A stretch of 64,000 nt of DNA from Lobosporangium transversale (taxonomy: Eukaryota; Mortierellomycota; Mortierellomycetes; Mortierellales; Mortierellaceae). The notes under the pieces are model-generated. The model saw nothing but the letters and a program-made list of their open reading frames with translations. It was not told the DNA's origin and ran no database searches. This document shows, piece after piece, positions 48,959 to 60,966 of the stretch; positions within the stretch are counted from its first letter, which is position 1, and the number at the start of each line of letters is the position of its first letter. Location of the stretch: contig NW_019028988.1 in the NCBI RefSeq assembly GCF_002105155.1, forward strand, positions 62,001-126,000, written 5' to 3'. The position numbers were made by a program, and so were the translations under genes.

Positions 48959-50527
48959 TCACCTGAACACATCCGTGTTCCTGAAGCTGGAGTTATCCTT
49001 GAGTGCATCATTATGTGTCTTATATTCCATAATCGTGTCTGCAGGTAGATTCAGTACTCGCTTCATTGTGTCCCTACAAGATCGAGCGTCATTTTTTTTT
49101 TTTTTTTTTTTTTTTTTTTGTTTTTGTTTTGTGGTTGTTTTTTATACGAGAAAATAAGAAGATTGTTAATATTTCGTTTCTAGATCGTCTTATTTCGAAT
49201 ATCAGCTTGTATCCATGTAAGAGTTACCTAATCTTCAAGTTGATACGCCCTTCGTGTGCAGACTGGTTCCATAGCGAAAGGATGTCCTCGCCTCCACGGA
49301 TCGACAACACCGCGCCACAGATTTCAGATCCAACATCAAACTGGTCTCCGATTACAGCCATCACCTTCAAAAAAAAAAAAAAAAAAAAAAAAAGGCGGTT
49401 AGCAAGAGACGCACTATATCGGATTCGCAATAATTAAAAATTAAAGATGGGTATTGAGTTATGTACCAGATTCTCCCAATAACGGCTCGCTAGTCCCTTC
49501 TTCAACCGGACAATCCATTTGCCTCCATTAATATTGGTCGCATCTTCCCACACAGGTCGCACACCTTGTTTGAACAAGTGATAGTCGCTTACAGTTGGTA
49601 ATTCATGAGGTCGTTTTAGATGCGAATATACAGCCCAAAAGTCCTCTACCTATCATCAGAGACATCCAATCACCCAATAAATATATTAAATGGAGGGAAG
49701 AAAGAGTGGGTGAGTATTTGGGGTTTGCTTTAAAAAATAAGAAAAGGATAAACAACCTTTTAAATTTTCTCAAACCTGATTATAATAATAATAACGCTTC
49801 ATACCGATCCAAAGGTGGCGATCTTCTTCATTGAGCTTTCATAATTCACAATTTTGCTACCAGGAGCACGATGCATGAACCAAAACACCCAGTTGAAGTG
49901 CAATGGGTGCAGTGATCCAGTGCTTATACCAGTCAAGGGGACAGCAGTCGATTTTGAGGTTCCTGCAACAGTGGATCCCGCTGCAGATGTACCTGTTCCC
50001 GATCCTGATCCAGATGATTCTACGCTGCTGCTAGAAACTCCACCTGTGACAGCAGGAGGTCGACTTTGATTCCCTGAGATACCGTGAGCAAGTTTGGAAC
50101 TGTAGTGAAGTTGCCCTGATTCGCCCCGAACACTTCCACCACCACCACTACCGCCACTAATACTGCCGCCAAAATCCAATGCACCTCCAGAGATCGTGGG
50201 TCCATTGCTGGCCGCGCTGGATGATGACGCCGGACCCGAGGTAGATGCTGCCAATCCAAGTCCAGCAGAAGAACTCTGCCTCTGCAATTGCACTAGTTTA
50301 GAGCTGCCTCCGCTGCTACCTGTCGTGGATGCATTTCCATCGCCTTGAGTGCGAGTTCTATATCGAATGGAGTGAGAGACAACACCCAGGCGATGGTTTA
50401 AAGTTTGGGTCGAAATTGAGTGATCAGCTTTTTGAGTTCAAAAAAGCACGATAATACACGAGACAAAAAAAAAAAAAAAAAAAGCAAAGAAAACGTACGA
50501 CTTGCGAGTACCCCAAGCAGATTCCAT
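48959..50527 (-). CDS. EIF4E2: eIF4E-family cap-binding protein (4EHP/eIF4E2-like)
   Basis: Five exons: 50527-50499, 50357-49805, 49649-49467, 49364-49228 and 49073-48959, total 338 residues. The conserved core starts at HPLHFNWVFWF (about 160-170). It continues EDFWAVYSHL, PVWEDATNINGGKW (cap-sandwich Trp228 and Glu229), KKGLASRYWENL, GDQFDVGSEICGAV, and ends near RVLNLPADTIMEYKTHND. Wording such as KGLASR.WENL and ICGAV matches 4EHP, a translational repressor that binds mRNA caps. The Trp equal to mammalian eIF4E Trp56 is Tyr182, while the Trp43 equivalent is kept (Trp166). Before the core lies a Ser/Gly-rich low-complexity segment of about 140 residues, absent from typical members. Exon 1 is only 29 bases; the splice to 50357 is the only one that keeps frame and phase. 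Confidence 0.92.
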
Positions 50528-51176
50528 GGGTTGATGTAGATATGTTTGTCTTTAGTTTCTTCCTTTAAAAAAAAAAATAAAAATAAAAATAAAAAAAAAA
50601 GTCAAGAGACAAAGGCGAAAATGTGAAAATATAAAGAATATAAATTGATGTACAAGATGCTGATCTGTGCATGAACACGAAAAAATGGTCAGATCAGGTC
50701 CAGTTTATGGGTTATTCAGTTACGACGCATACTCTCTTCTTGACTGACAGATGCATCTCAAGTAAAAAAAAACAGAAGCCCCCTTCTCCTCTTACCTCAA
50801 AAAAGAACTAGAAGCCCTACGAGGCGATGAATGCAAAACGTGGGTAAGGGAAGGAGAAGGAAAAGAAGGGAAAAGAAAAGGGGGAAACGGATGGAAAATG
50901 GTAAAGGATCTGATTTAGATGTCACGAATGTTTTGAAATCAATCTTTCTCTCTTAGTATTATCCCTCTTGTCTTGAGATTATATTTTGTATTTCAAGGAG
51001 AACAAGTTTGTCAGGAGTTGCAATAGAAGAAGGCGACAAGCGCTATTCTGTTTGCTGTTTGTGTTGGAGTGATGAAGACATTTCTTCTGAAAAATCTCGT
51101 GGCTGATCACATGATCATATGTCTCAGTTTGTAGAAAAGCAAATAGTTAAATACATGTATCCTGATGGACCTTTAT

Positions 51177-51212
<36 letters not shown>

Positions 51213-51223
51213 TATTTGTATTC
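50528..51223. other. intergenic spacer
   Basis: 696 bases upstream of the eIF4E gene and downstream of the dehydrogenase. AAATAAAAATA repeats near 50565-50600 and a 32-base A-run (51178-51209). No gene seen. Confidence 0.7.
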
Positions 51224-52257
51224 CTACAGATCCTGGTCTTCCATAAAGCCGACAGCCTTGTTGCTATACCTCATCAACTCCTTCTGAAGATTTAAATCAT
51301 TAGCTACAGGGTTACGCTGTCGGATTCGTTCATCAAACCAAAACTCTCCAGAGATCCCTTCGACCTCTTCACTCAACGCAAGATACAAGACTGTTCTCGC
51401 GCCCCGTGTTGGTGTCCTCAACAGATATTTGAAGCCGAGTCGTGTAATAATGTACAATGTCCAGGAATAGTTGAATAGCCCTGTGTAGCACACGCCAGGG
51501 TGCAGGCAGTTTACGGTGATATTAGGATGTGTCTTAGCAAGGCTACGAGCTAGATGACGGACAAACAGCACGGTTGCCAGCTTAGATGAGCAATAGTTAT
51601 GGATACGATCATAATACTTGGCAGATGTAATGCCACGATAATTGATCTCAGTCGCCCCATAGTGCGCTGATGATGTCAGCATCACAATGCGGGCCTTAGG
51701 TGCTTTCTTGACTAAGGGTAACAGCAGATATGTAAGGAAATAGTGCCCCAAATGATTGATTCCAAATTGGCTGTCATGACCTTCAGCCGTGGGCCGGAAA
51801 TTTGGTAAATCCATCACGCCAGCATCTAATGGAAGAAAAGGAGAAAATAAAGCGTTAATTTTATGGAAGGGTTCTTCTTTTCTTCATTTTTCTTTGCCTC
51901 CTTGGCCAAAGCTGATATACATACTGTTGATAAGAAGGTCAACAGCAGAGGTGCGCTTGGATACGTTCTGCACAAAGGCCTGTACGTCCTTGAGGGAACC
52001 GAGATCAAGATAGAGGAACTCCACGTTCATGTTACCCGTCTTGGCTTTGATTGATTTAACCGCTTGAATACCAGCTTCGGTCGCCCTATCGCCTTTTATA
52101 GTACATTCAAATGTCAATGAATGTTAAGGATCGCGCGTTATATTAGTTTTTTTTTTGACAAGAAATGAACATTCTATGCACTCACCAATTATCAAATGGT
52201 AATTTGCCTCGGCGAGAGCCATCGCGGTTATCAATCCTATTCCGTTTGCACCACCTT

Positions 52258-52288
<31 letters not shown>

Positions 52289-52735
52289 AAGGCATGAATA
52301 TAAGAACGTTTAGTTTTTTTTATTTTTTATTTTATTTTTTATTTTTTTATTACTTTTTAGATTACCTGTTATTACAGCTACCTTGCGTCGTTCGCCTTTG
52401 GAAACTGCATCTGCAATCACCACTTTGCTGGAGGCGATAGAACTTGCAATCCGCTTTTCGACTGGAGGCACGTTTGGCAGGCCTTTCTCTCCCAATATCC
52501 ATTCAGGTATATTTAGTATGATGATTTCTACCATCAAAATGCATATTTCCACAAGACGTTTCGGGAAGTAGCGCGATGCCGAGAGTCGAACCACTGTCCT
52601 GTCAAAGAGTTCTCCGCCAAATTGCGTTCCTGGTGTCGCAGGGATGTACACTACATTTGTTATTGCTGCTGTCACTTCTTGTTGCTTTGGTTCGGCTGTC
52701 CTATTGGACATTGACGCTGCGCCTATATCCTTCAT
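51224..52735 (-). CDS. membrane-anchored short-chain dehydrogenase (retinol-dehydrogenase/WWOX-like)
   Basis: Four exons: 52735-52366, 52254-52186, 52092-51925 and 51825-51224, total 402 residues. The first 100 residues include a hydrophobic helix (LVEICILMVEIIILNIPEWIL) that should insert in a membrane. The SDR core follows with GGANGIG (NAD(P) site), DLGSL, NNAGVM (formed across intron 3), the active-site SSAHYGA Ser and NYCSSK with Tyr and Lys, then LHPGVCYTG. The ending SGEFWFDERIRQR is like retinol-dehydrogenase/WWOX-type oxidoreductases in fungi, which are probably lipid or sterol-related enzymes. Substrate cannot be told from sequence. Upstream 622 bases are shared with the divergent membrane-protein gene. 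Confidence 0.92.
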
Positions 52736-53357
52736 ATTGAGGCTTCAGAATTAGGAAATGGATAGAAGTTGAAGAGAAGAGAAGAGGAAAGAGAAGAGAA
52801 GAAGACAAGCGCGCGAGTGGAAAGTGTCAGCCGAGTGAATATAGTCAATATTTGTTTACATTCGAAGTACTTGTATGACTGGATTGCGACGCTTCTTCAA
52901 CCGAGCTCTGAACCAGACAAACAACAAAAAACATGGCTTCTAGTATATATCCTCTTCCTCAAATAAGTGGAGGAAACAAACTCTGACGAACATCCAATTA
53001 AGGACATATTATTAAAGGATTTGTTCTAAATTTCCAAACACATATGCATGTGCATAAATGTTGGGTTGGCTTTATTTGTAACATTGGCATTGTAAGCGTT
53101 GCATGACATTCATTCATGCAAATGCTATATCTTTCGGCTCGGAAGAGTGACAGTAAGTGAACAACTACAGGATTCTAAAGAGGTGAGATCAAGCAATGCC
53201 GAGAAAGGTCTTTTTCTTTTTTTTTTTCTGGTTTTTTTTTTTTTTTTTTTTTTTCCTTTATCCCATCCCTCATTTACCTTCTCTCGCTTTCTACTGATCC
53301 AGAGGACTTAACAATATAACTTGTTTCTAAAGGAAAATAAAAAAAAAAAAAAAAGCC
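52736..53357. other. divergent promoter region
   Basis: 622 bases between the dehydrogenase and the membrane-protein starts. GAGAA-rich near 52765-52805, T-runs near 53217 and 53232-53254. No gene seen. Confidence 0.7.
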
Positions 53358-54567
53358 ATGATTGAAGTCGATGTCTTTTGGAGCTTCTCTTTCGGAGCCG
53401 TCTTTGCCGCATGCTCTGCTGGATCGATCTCCAAAAATATTGCCTTTCAAACTCCCTTCTGGTCCGCTCCTTCTTTTGTTTACACCCTCCTATTCCTATC
53501 CTTGATCTTTGCTCCCTCTGGCCTCTACCTCCTCTGGGACAATCCCGGCTGGGAATCCATGTTTGTCCTTGGTGATAAGAACGAAATCCATGCAATCTTG
53601 CCGACTCTCTTTGCATTCACCAATGTCCTGCTAGGCATCATTGGTTACTATGTTACCTACTCTAAAATAAGATCTCTAACCTTGAAAAGAACTCAATCAA
53701 AAGAATCATTGCCAATGTCTTACCACAAATATTGGATTCATGCCTACACTTGCTTCTGTGCAATCTTGGGTATGGGCTATAATCGTTTTATGTACCCAAG
53801 CGATTATGTTGCTTGGCGAGCTGGTCTCCAATATCCATTGACGGATTTCTTCACATCCAGGATACTCTTTACGCTTTTGAGTATGGGTGTCATCTTGCTT
53901 CCGGTAAATTTATTAGAAGAGTAAAAGGTTTTCGTGGAAAAAAAAAAAAAAAAAAAAAACTAACAGTTAAAACAAATCCATCATCAAAAGGCTGTCTATA
54001 TCCCAGTCTATGTCTGGTTGAAGGGTACATTGATTAGGCCTGGCGACAAGTCCCGTCTCACCTTGACCTGTATTTTCTATATACTCCAGGGTGTCTCTGT
54101 TGTTTCCACCTGTATGTATTCAACCAATACCTCTTTTATTATTAGCATTATTACATATTCTAATTTTCATACTTTAACTACCCTTCTTAATATATGTAAG
54201 TGTTTGGTGCCTACATCGTCAGGTACCACGAAAACGACCCTAAACAAACATTTATTCAGAACCTTTGGGCCTTGTTTGACAATGGAAACATCCTTAGCCG
54301 AGATAGTAAATGGTCGCCTTTGCTTGGCTTCTGGGTTGCAGGTAAAAATAAAAAAAAAATAAAAAAAAAAATAAAAAAAATAAAAAAAAAAATAAAAAAA
54401 ATAAAAAAAATAAAAAAAATAAAAAAATAAAATAAAACCTTTCTGGCACAACTAAAACTCACACAACTTTAAATGTCTTAGAAACCGCTGTCATGCTCCT
54501 CGTCTATGTGCCCATTCTCTTCGTTCCCTCTATCCCCACTATTGCTGCTACTCACAAGTCTCAATAA
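53358..54567 (+). CDS. multi-pass membrane protein, unknown function
   Basis: Four exons, 53358-53903, 53991-54111, 54201-54341 and 54482-54567, encode 297 residues with consistent phases. About seven hydrophobic segments are visible, among them VYTLLFLSLIFAPSGLYLL, ILPTLFAFTNVLLGIIGYYV, YWIHAYTCFCAILGMGY, ILFTLLSMGVILLP and a C-terminal MLLVYVPILFVPSIP. It has no signal peptide beyond the first membrane segment and no recognised family motif. Charged loops include HENDPKQ and DKSRLT. Intron 3 is composed largely of A7-8T repeats (54347-54436). It converges on the PP2C gene, 142 bases away. A transport or sensing role is possible but not shown. Confidence 0.87.
54347..54436. repeat. A(7-9)T repeat array inside intron
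   Basis: About ten units of AAAAAAAT-like repeat forming most of the last intron of the membrane-protein gene, directly after the donor GTAAAA. Confidence 0.85.
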
Positions 54568-54709
54568 AAACTAAACACATATTTATTGTGAACGCGGATA
54601 TCTTTGTATTAGCATTTTTTATTACAGAAAAAAGAAAAAAAAAAAAAAAAAAGTACTGTACAGGGATTTAATTTTGTATTGTTTGTGGATATTTGTCTTC
54701 TTTGCATCA

Positions 54710-56935
54710 TCAAATGTCAATGTCTTCGGATGAATTGCGTGCTGGGCTTGCAATCGGATCTATAACTTCATCCATATTCTGGTCTTGGTCCTGAGACGGC
54801 GATATATCTAGATCTGTCGACATATCGTCGAGATCAACGTCCGTTAGAGTTGACTCAGGACCGGAATCCTCACCCTCGTCAATATCCATCCGTTCCACTG
54901 AAATATTTGTCTCAGCTTCAGAGCTCCGTCTAGGAAGATGTTCAGATATAGATGATTGTAAATTCTTGGGAGATATAGGCCCCATGTCCTCGTCCGCTTG
55001 CATTGCTAAAGTCTGTGGTTGCTCAGCCTCATTGTTGGCAGGTTCAACATCAGATGATTGCACTACTACAGATTCACCTCCATTTATCGCTGGTGTATCC
55101 TCTTGTTGGTGCTGCTCCTGGTGACTAAGGAATGCAGTCTCGGAGGCTTCTTGCTGAGCTGATTCACCCTCCGGTTCTGACTTTTTCTCTAAACCTTGAG
55201 TCCCATTCTGTTGGGTGCTGTTAATGGTTACTAAGATGGCAGTAAAGTCATCATATTCCTGAATCGAATCCGTGTACAGCCCCGTCATTCCTTCGCGATC
55301 CGATAATGTACTGACAATTCTCTGGTGAGTCCAACCTCGATCAATCTTGTCTCCCACAAATTGGGAGACTGCAGCGTTCTGGTCCTGCATTTTGCCTCCT
55401 CGCATCACATAGTCCCACAATCCATCGGATGCCATCAGTAAATAACCATGCTGAATGCTAGAGATATCGATGAACGTAATATCAGGTTTACTGCTCAGAA
55501 TCGGCTTGACAGGGTCCAGCTTGTACAATACATCGCCAATGCAGGCCCCCAGGTTGATCGAGGCTGCTTGTCCATTCCTTGTTCGGTAAGGAATACCATA
55601 AAGATTTGATGCACCATTCTTGACTCGTATCCGTGCTTCTTTTAGTGACTGTCGATGTTTTTTATCGTTTTTGAAGTTGGGATCAAACCTGATCACCTTA
55701 TCGTCGTGTGTCACAAACTCGCCACCATTAGCATAGATTGTCTGTGCAAGTCGTTCCAGTGATGGGGTGTGGTCCTCACTGGAGAAATCCACATTCCATC
55801 GTCCTGTCATGTCTCTGGTGCTTAGAATTGTTCGACTGTCGCCAACGTTCACACAGATGAGCCATTTGTCGATGAATATATTAACAATCAACGTCGTACC
55901 ATCACTGCCAGGATCGTGTTGGAGTTTTTTGGCCTTGTAAAGCAGATATTGCTGTTTCTTATGATCAAGGTACTCCTTATCAATCAGCCGGATTGCCTCT
56001 GTAATACGTGTTTTCACAGTCTCCTGGACATCAGGCAAAGACAAATCCTCGGGTTTGTATTTTCCCAAAATCACCTGCATTACGCCAGGTATCGTCGCGA
56101 TTACAAACGATGAGCAAGCCCGTCCACCATGACCATCAGTAATACAAAACAATCGCCCCAAATACCCTTCACTGTGCTTCAAATCAGCCACTGCATATCC
56201 ATCCTCACAGTCTGGTTTAGTTAGCCTCTCACGTCTGCTAGTCCTTAGTCGAGGATAAGTATAACCAGTTTGCTGCTCCACTGCAAACCACATTGGCTCC
56301 TTTGTAAGATCAACACCATATTGTGACCGCTTGTCAGGATACTCAATTTCCAATAGTGCCTGTTGACCTCTAATACAAAAAAATAAATAAATAAATAGCA
56401 AGATAATATTAATGAGTAAAATCTTATATCACCGGTTGTGTCATAGCTTTGGTGACATCCCCAAAGATCCCTGGTAAAAAAACATACTTCAGATGCTCCA
56501 TGAACTCCCCAGTTTGTGTAGGATTGATAGATAGGTTCATAAGTGCTGATTGGTTGATATCTGTGTCATAAACATAACCCTTTGGTAATTTTTTGAGGCC
56601 ATTTGGCATATCTTGCTTAGCAAGAATCTTTTGTTGCATAGGAGGGGAATCTGTTCGCACTCGCTTTGAAGATGGCTTTGAATAGCCGTTTGAGGACCTG
56701 TCCTCATCATCATTGTAATCCTCCTCCATGCTATCTGAGTCCGAAGTGTCTGATGATGGCGCCACAGGTTTGCGTTTTTTTTTCCTTCCCGCTGGTTTTT
56801 TTTTACGTATGGTTGATGTAGTTCTAATTTTTGTATCTACTCCATAACAAAAAAAATTATGCAAGTTAGTTGATCATTGTGTGAATACGTAAACTGTGGT
56901 ATACAGCACCTATTAGATACAAATTTTTCGCTTTT

Positions 56936-56968
<33 letters not shown>

Positions 56969-58181
56969 ACACGTCTTACCATTTCCGGCTTCAAAAGACT
57001 CTCTAGCATCTGATGATGGCTCTTCCAGTACTCTGAGATCCATTCGATAATATGTTGTACTATTCAACCGCAACTTTTCAATTGGCTCAAACGTTTTGAG
57101 AGCTTGTGCTAAAGCCAATCCTGTCGATATAGCGCCTTGTATAGTACCCTTTGGTGTCCGACCACTAGATGCATCGTGCAAGTTTCGTCAGTCCATTAAC
57201 ATAGTTTTTTTTTAAAAAAACAAAAAAGCCCTCTTTCATGCTTCGACATCAATCAATAGAGTTCATACCCAAGGCTTGCAAGACCGAAATGCCGCACACC
57301 ATCTAATAGTAATCAACAAATATATAAGCATACATGAGAGAAAACCAAAAAGAACTTAGAATGCCATCCTCGATATTTCCGTGCATAACCAATGAAAATT
57401 ATAAAAAAGCATCACAGACGCGGTATAACAAGAACTTACCGACTAGATCCATGGCGCTCTGCCAATGGTTGCCATAGACAAGTAAAACTTTACAGATCGC
57501 GACAAACAATGGGTTTTTAGTCTGCTCTGCCCTCAGGTTGAAATCCTCAAGGTCTGGTAATTTGGTGGATGCTGGTAATGCTGCGAGGGGTTCTGGGAGT
57601 TGAGATGGTGACGCAGCAGGTCTGCCTCTTTTCTTTTTTGTAGGCTTTGGCTCTGTAGACTCTGCTTCTTCATTTGCTAGCTCTGTTGTTGTTGCTAACG
57701 CCTCGTTTCCAGGCAACTGTACTGCTTCTGCTTCCTCTATTCCCTCTGCTCTCTCTATTCCTTCTGCACTTGATTCTGCCTCCATTGGTGCTGCTGTTGA
57801 CTCACCATTGGTACTTTTCCCATCCACAAATTCGTTTAGCGTTGAGCTGATGACTTTAGGTGATGTAGCCGTGGCATTCTCGGTGGCATTATTAGTTGTG
57901 GCTGAATGTTCTGTAGGCGATGCTAGAGTCGAGTTCGTTCCAAGTAATGAAGTTGCGGAATAATTAACAGCATTGCTGTCACTACTGTTTGGAAGCGCCG
58001 AATTTGGTGTGGATGGCTCCATTCCAAGGGTTGTAATGGTGGTACTTGTTGAGATCGATTCTTGATCAGGTTCCTGATTATCTTGACTTGTCGAGATGTT
58101 ATCGCGTACAAGAAGAGAGGGTGTGGACCGATGTTGTTTTTCCTGGTCCATAGCGGTGTTCATGCTATCCACAAGGTCCAT
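54710..58181 (-). CDS. PP2C-type phosphatase fused to winged-helix and AT-hook region
   Basis: Five exons: 58181-57440, 57302-57269, 57164-56980, 56839-56433 and 56359-54710, total 1,005 residues, phases consistent. The N-terminal 185 residues are Ser/Thr/Glu-rich and disordered. An AT-hook (KKKRGRPAAS) comes next. A helical block (NPLFVAICKVLLVYGNHWQS with SLGGRTPKGTIQGAIS, about 222-285) resembles the winged helix of fungal Gds1-type DNA-binding proteins. A basic/acidic linker (KKKPAGRKKKRKP) follows. The PP2C domain (about 457-880) has DGHGG at Asp531, SDGTTLIV with NVGDSR, ASDGLWDY and YDDFTAI, so the metal-binding aspartates are present. PP2C enzymes remove phosphate from Ser/Thr. The combination suggests a chromatin-bound phosphatase. 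The last acceptor (CAACAG) was chosen because the nearer TTAG is out of frame. A two-gene model would need an internal start in the phosphatase part. Confidence 0.83.
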
Positions 58182-58664
58182 GCCTGATAAATTTTGTTGG
58201 GGAAGAGTGTTTTTAAATCGTTCGAGATTTTCTTATTAAGAGACGAAGATTAATGCTGAAGAAAGAGTGTGGATTAATGGCGAGGATGTGTTGCAAGGAT
58301 AAAAACAAGCCATCACCTCTAATTAGGGACCTTCGCAGCTGCTCTGACACAAAGCAATGTCTAATTAAAACAGGAACGAGAACGATGTCCTTGGACAATT
58401 ATCCTTTCTCTCCTTTTTTCTCCTTGTAAGACCAATTATAATGGTGAAATGCCTTTCGGATCCACCTAAATTAAAGAAGAGCTGATGCGGCGGTTAAAGA
58501 CGAGAATAATAATGGAGAAGAAAGAAAAGAAAGTTTAACAGATGCAGGGTTGTGACCATTACTTACTAAGCCGCAGAGGTAACGAACAACGAACAATTGC
58601 CTCATCACTTGCAAAGTACCGCGGCAACCTCTAGTAAATTGGGAAACAACTTGACAGAAAGAAC
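58182..58664. other. divergent promoter region, PP2C / CDK11
   Basis: 483 bases between two divergent starts of nuclear regulators. No gene, TATA box or long homopolymer stands out. Confidence 0.65.
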
Positions 58665-59322
58665 ATGGAGCACTCTGCTGCTGCATCTAAATGGGCTCGG
58701 GAGCCATCAAGCGATGAGGAAGAGTCTTCAAGACGAAAGCGGAGAGAGAAACGCTTTAAAAAGTCAAGAGACTCGCCTGCATCTCGCGAGGGTAGTCGAA
58801 CACCCACCTCAACCTCTTCTGGTCGTCTCTTATCGCGGGATACAGATCTCCAATATCAACAGCACAGTCGAGATTCTGCACTTAAGCACGAGATCACAGC
58901 TCAAAAATATGAATCTAGCAGCGAATCTATTGATTATCAGCAAGACTGGAGTCGAGACCACTCATCCTTATCCACACTTAAGAACCCTGACCACCATCAA
59001 CACCACCAGCAAGTACCAGAATATCGCATTAAAGTGCCGGATATACCACAACATCCCGTCCTCACAGGGTGTCGTAGCGTTGAGAATTATGAAAAATTGA
59101 ACAGAATTTCTGAAGGAACGTATGGAGTCGTCTATCGCGCCAAAGATCGCGTGACAGGTGAAATCGTAGCTCTTAAAAAGCTAAAGCTAGATCAGGAGAA
59201 AAATGGCTTTCCAATTACAAGCTTACGTGAAGTCTACACGCTCCTCTTAGCAAAGCATCCGCACATTGTCAATGTGCGTGAGATCGTTGTAGGTGACAAG
59301 TTGACTCAGTAAGGGACTTTCT

Positions 59323-59356
<34 letters not shown>

Positions 59357-59720
59357 TAAGGAACATATGGCAACATTTTTCTATAAAAACAAAAAAGGAC
59401 TGACAATTATCTACTTTCGCTTATCATATTAGGATCTTTATTGTCATGGACTTCATTGAGCATGATCTTAAGGAATTGATGAGCGGAATGAGAGCGCCTT
59501 TTTTGCAATCTGAAGTTAAAACGCTTATGCTACAGTTATTATCTGCGACAGAACTACTGCATGAGAACTGGATATTGCATCGTGACCTAAAGACTTCGAA
59601 TCTTTTGCTCAACAACCAAGGCGAGATAAAAGTTGCCGACTTTGGGTTGGCAAGACGATATGGAGAACCACAAGATCAGATGACACAACCTGTTGTCACG
59701 CTCTGGTACAGGCAGGTGTA

Positions 59721-59753
<33 letters not shown>

Positions 59754-60627
59754 CGTCGATGTGATGAGTCAATAATAGGATGCCTGGATCATATTACAAC
59801 TAACAGGACAGACACACCTTTTAAACGCCTTTTTTTTCTTGAGAGAAATAGAGCACCAGAGTTACTACTCGGATCAAAACACTATACTACCGCCATTGAT
59901 ATATGGTCTATAGGATGCATTTTTGCGGAATTTGTTAATAATGAACCACTCTTACCTGGACGAAGTGAAGCGGAGCAGTTGGAAAAGGTACGATATTCCT
60001 CGTGAACTTTGTCCATGAAATGATGTGAAAGAAAAAAAAAAAAAAAAAGAAAAAAAAGAGCTGACCGCAGCTTTTATTTTTTATTTTTTATTTTTTCATC
60101 CTACTAAGATCTTTAAGCTTCTTGGAATGCCTAATGATAAAATCTGGCCTGGATACTCAAAACTACCTTTTGCCAGTCATGTCCCCAATTTTGTTCAACC
60201 TTATAATTTACTCCGGAAACGGCTGCCCTACTTGACTGAGAATGGGCTCGATCTTATGTCAAGAATGTTGACCTATGACCCCGCAAAGCGAATCACCGCT
60301 GAGGAGGCTCTCCAGCACCCCTATTTTTCGTAAGTTTACACGTATTTCAAAGAAGAAAAAAAAGCCTACCTGCTTTTTGCATCTTACTTTGCATCTAAGC
60401 TGATAATGAGCACATGTTTTTATCATTCACATATTAGTGAGGCTCCGCCACCAAAACATCCATCAATGTTTCCAACCTGGCCATCCAAAGGTGAAAGGGC
60501 AGCAAGACGTAATGCTTCACCAACTGCCCCACAGGCAGGGCATGGTTACGGGCAAGATGACGATGAAACCGGTGGACTGTTTAATTTTGCAAACCAAGAG
60601 TCCACTGGTTTCCGACTCAAGGTCTAA
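58665..60627 (+). CDS. CDK11: CDK11 (PITSLRE) cyclin-dependent kinase
   Basis: Five exons, 58665-59308, 59433-59711, 59852-59987, 60109-60329 and 60438-60627, encode 489 residues. The N terminus is Arg/Ser/Glu-rich ([17 protein letters not shown]), typical of splicing- and transcription-linked kinases. The kinase domain (about 145-430) has the loop [16 protein letters not shown], the exact signature PITSLRE in the C-helix, [26 protein letters not shown] and DIWSIGC. CDK11 with L-type cyclins phosphorylates splicing and RNA polymerase II factors and acts in cell-cycle control. Intron 2 is a GC-AG intron: the exon ends TACAG at 59711 and the intron begins GCAGGT. Only this choice gives WYRAPE. 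Long A and T runs lie in introns 1 and 2. Confidence 0.96.
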
Positions 60628-60807
60628 TTCAACTCATCAAATAATATCTTTAATCCATTAACCATTATTTGCTGGGATAGGGTGTTCCTTATAACAGGAA
60701 TCGAATAAAGAGACAGACCCATCATTTCAGTAATTCAAACAGTGACTCTATATTAAATATTTATAAAAAATAACACTCTATAATTTTTAGTCAAAAGAAT
60801 GGGTATA

Positions 60808-60935
60808 TCAAGGGATCACAGCAGCTGCAAATCGTGAATCGCCCAGAGCAAAGAAGATTGGATGTTCATGGGGAACTTTGTGAGCAGCCGCAAGCAGAGA
60901 GGCTCTAGATACTCAGGCCTATGAGATCATGACAG

Positions 60936-60966
<31 letters not shown>

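Noticed and set aside
56360-56374. TTAG acceptor for the last exon of the PP2C gene
   Set aside because: Out of frame with the upstream exon; CAACAG at 56365-56360 is in frame.
59712-59717. GT donor (CAG|GTGTAG) for CDK11 exon 2
   Set aside because: Gives the wrong phase for exon 3 and would destroy WYRAPE.
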